The notes beneath the pieces were generated by a model. The model saw nothing but the letters and a program-made list of their open reading frames with translations. It did not search any database and was not told the DNA's origin. The translations under genes were made by a program, and so were the position numbers. Shown here piece by piece: positions 27,742 to 28,519 of a DNA stretch of 28,519 bases. Positions within the stretch are counted from its first letter, which is position 1. Each line of letters opens with the position of its first letter. This stretch comes from Sergeia podlipaevii (Eukaryota > Euglenozoa > Kinetoplastea > Trypanosomatida > Trypanosomatidae), in assembly GCA_030849805.1 (NCBI GenBank), contig JASANZ010001973.1, positions 1 through 28,519 of the forward strand. Direction: 5' to 3'.

Positions 27742-28519
27742 GGAGTCGACCGCCAATATAGAAATATAAAAATAAACTGAGGTGCTAAATGGACAAAAGA
27801 AAAACAATTGTACTTCGTTCCTTCTCACTACTCTTCCTTTATTTATTAATGTAATGTTAAAATCTCCACGCACCCACACTCAAAGGAAATGAAGATGGGA
27901 GTGCTGGGATATGAAAGAAAAAGGAGGGCTCTGACGAGTTCCAATGAACATTAAAAAGAGAAAAAAATCTGCGCACACACACTCTCTCTCAAATGCGCAC
28001 GTGCACAAGCTTCTCTGTCGAAATCTACAAGGCAATGAGAAGAAATGTATAGTGTGTTTACTGTGATGCTGAAAATTCTCCTTCCCTTTAAAGAGAAATA
28101 AGTAAAACGCAGAAGTGAAGCTGCCAAGTGGCAACACTACAAATAAAAAAAAAGAAAAAGGAAAGAAAAAAAAAAGTAGAGAGAGAGAGAGAGGTGATAG
28201 ACGCACTAGTAGTCATACATGATTGAAACCTCAAAGCGCTTCTCTCTTTAGGCTCACGAAGAAGAAGAAAAGACGAAGAGACGACAAAGCGTAGGACGTG
28301 TGCACGCCATGCAAAGAAGAAAAAAAAAAAAGATGCGATCGGCACGATGACGCTTTAATATAATTTTTATTGCGCCTGTTTATGTTTTCCACGCCTTTTT
28401 GTTGTTGTTGTTGTTACTTGCCCCTCCCCATTTGCTTAGCGTCGCCTAGGGCATTTAGCAACGCACCATCACCACCACAACAACAGTAGCCCCCCCCCCT
28501 CTCTCTTCACTCGTACTGC
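27742..28519. other. Intergenic region at the right window edge
   Basis: AT-rich spacer with A-runs (28147, 28167, 28321), a GA repeat at 28178-28192, TTG repeats at 28400-28415 and a C-run at 28490-28498. It probably contains the 3' UTR of the next upstream gene. A minus-strand frame is open for about 20 codons from the edge, too short to call. Confidence 0.6.
27785..27805 (-). promoter_or_regulatory. Predicted trans-splice acceptor of the HGH1-like gene
   Basis: Sense-strand TTGTTTTTCTTTTGTCCATTTAG, with AG ending at 27785, about 43 nt before the ATG at 27741. It lies inside the longer GTG-initiated frame and therefore decides the start. Confidence 0.6.

Noticed and set aside
28088..28345. 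85-codon minus-strand frame near the right edge
   Set aside because: Phe/Ser-rich translation of A-runs and a GA repeat; no domain or acceptor.

Overview
The window looks like a stretch of a trypanosomatid (kinetoplastid protist) chromosome. Nine convincing protein genes all lie on the minus strand. None shows an intron. They are separated by AT-rich, low-complexity gaps of about 0.35-1.8 kb. Upstream of most start codons, in the sense direction, there is a T/C-rich tract followed by AG, which is the layout of spliced-leader trans-splicing acceptors. Long A-runs dominate the plus strand of the gaps, so they are U-rich in the transcript. This fits one polycistronic unit transcribed from right to left. 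I cannot fix the genus: no rRNA, spliced-leader or kinetoplast marker is present.

Layout in transcription order (right to left): (1) HGH1-like armadillo protein, a predicted eEF2-folding chaperone (27741-26566); (2) a 118-residue protein with a mitochondrial-type leader and one membrane span (25544-25188); (3) a MAPK-like kinase with a long tail (24034-21458); (4) an 1177-residue protein with two or three repeats resembling the DUF3223/DCL domain (20140-16607); (5) a P1B-1 copper-transporting ATPase with two CxxC metal-binding domains (16254-12370); (6) an intact histidine phosphatase of the phosphoglycerate-mutase superfamily (10568-9015); (7) its neighbour and paralogue, in which the catalytic histidine is Asn (8146-6509); (8) a ZNHIT3/Hit1-like zinc-finger protein predicted to act in box C/D snoRNP assembly (5509-4988); (9) a 916-residue low-complexity protein with two RRM-like modules (3269-519), whose coding signal seems to continue past the stop codon in another frame.

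In three genes the start was decided by sequence. The longest frames of both phosphatases and of HGH1 begin with TTG or GTG, so I moved these starts to the first ATG. For HGH1 a clear acceptor lies between the two positions. The genes do not form an obvious single pathway, which is normal for trypanosomatid polycistrons. There is a mild bias towards RNA and protein biogenesis (ZNHIT3, HGH1, RRM-like, DUF3223-like).

The best leads are the enzyme/pseudoenzyme phosphatase pair, the MAPK-like kinase with TFY in the activation loop and DMG in place of DFG, the repeated DUF3223-like protein, and the frame-shifted continuation of the RRM-like gene. I saw no mobile element, CRISPR array, tRNA or rRNA. 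All functional calls come from reading motifs by eye, without database searches.
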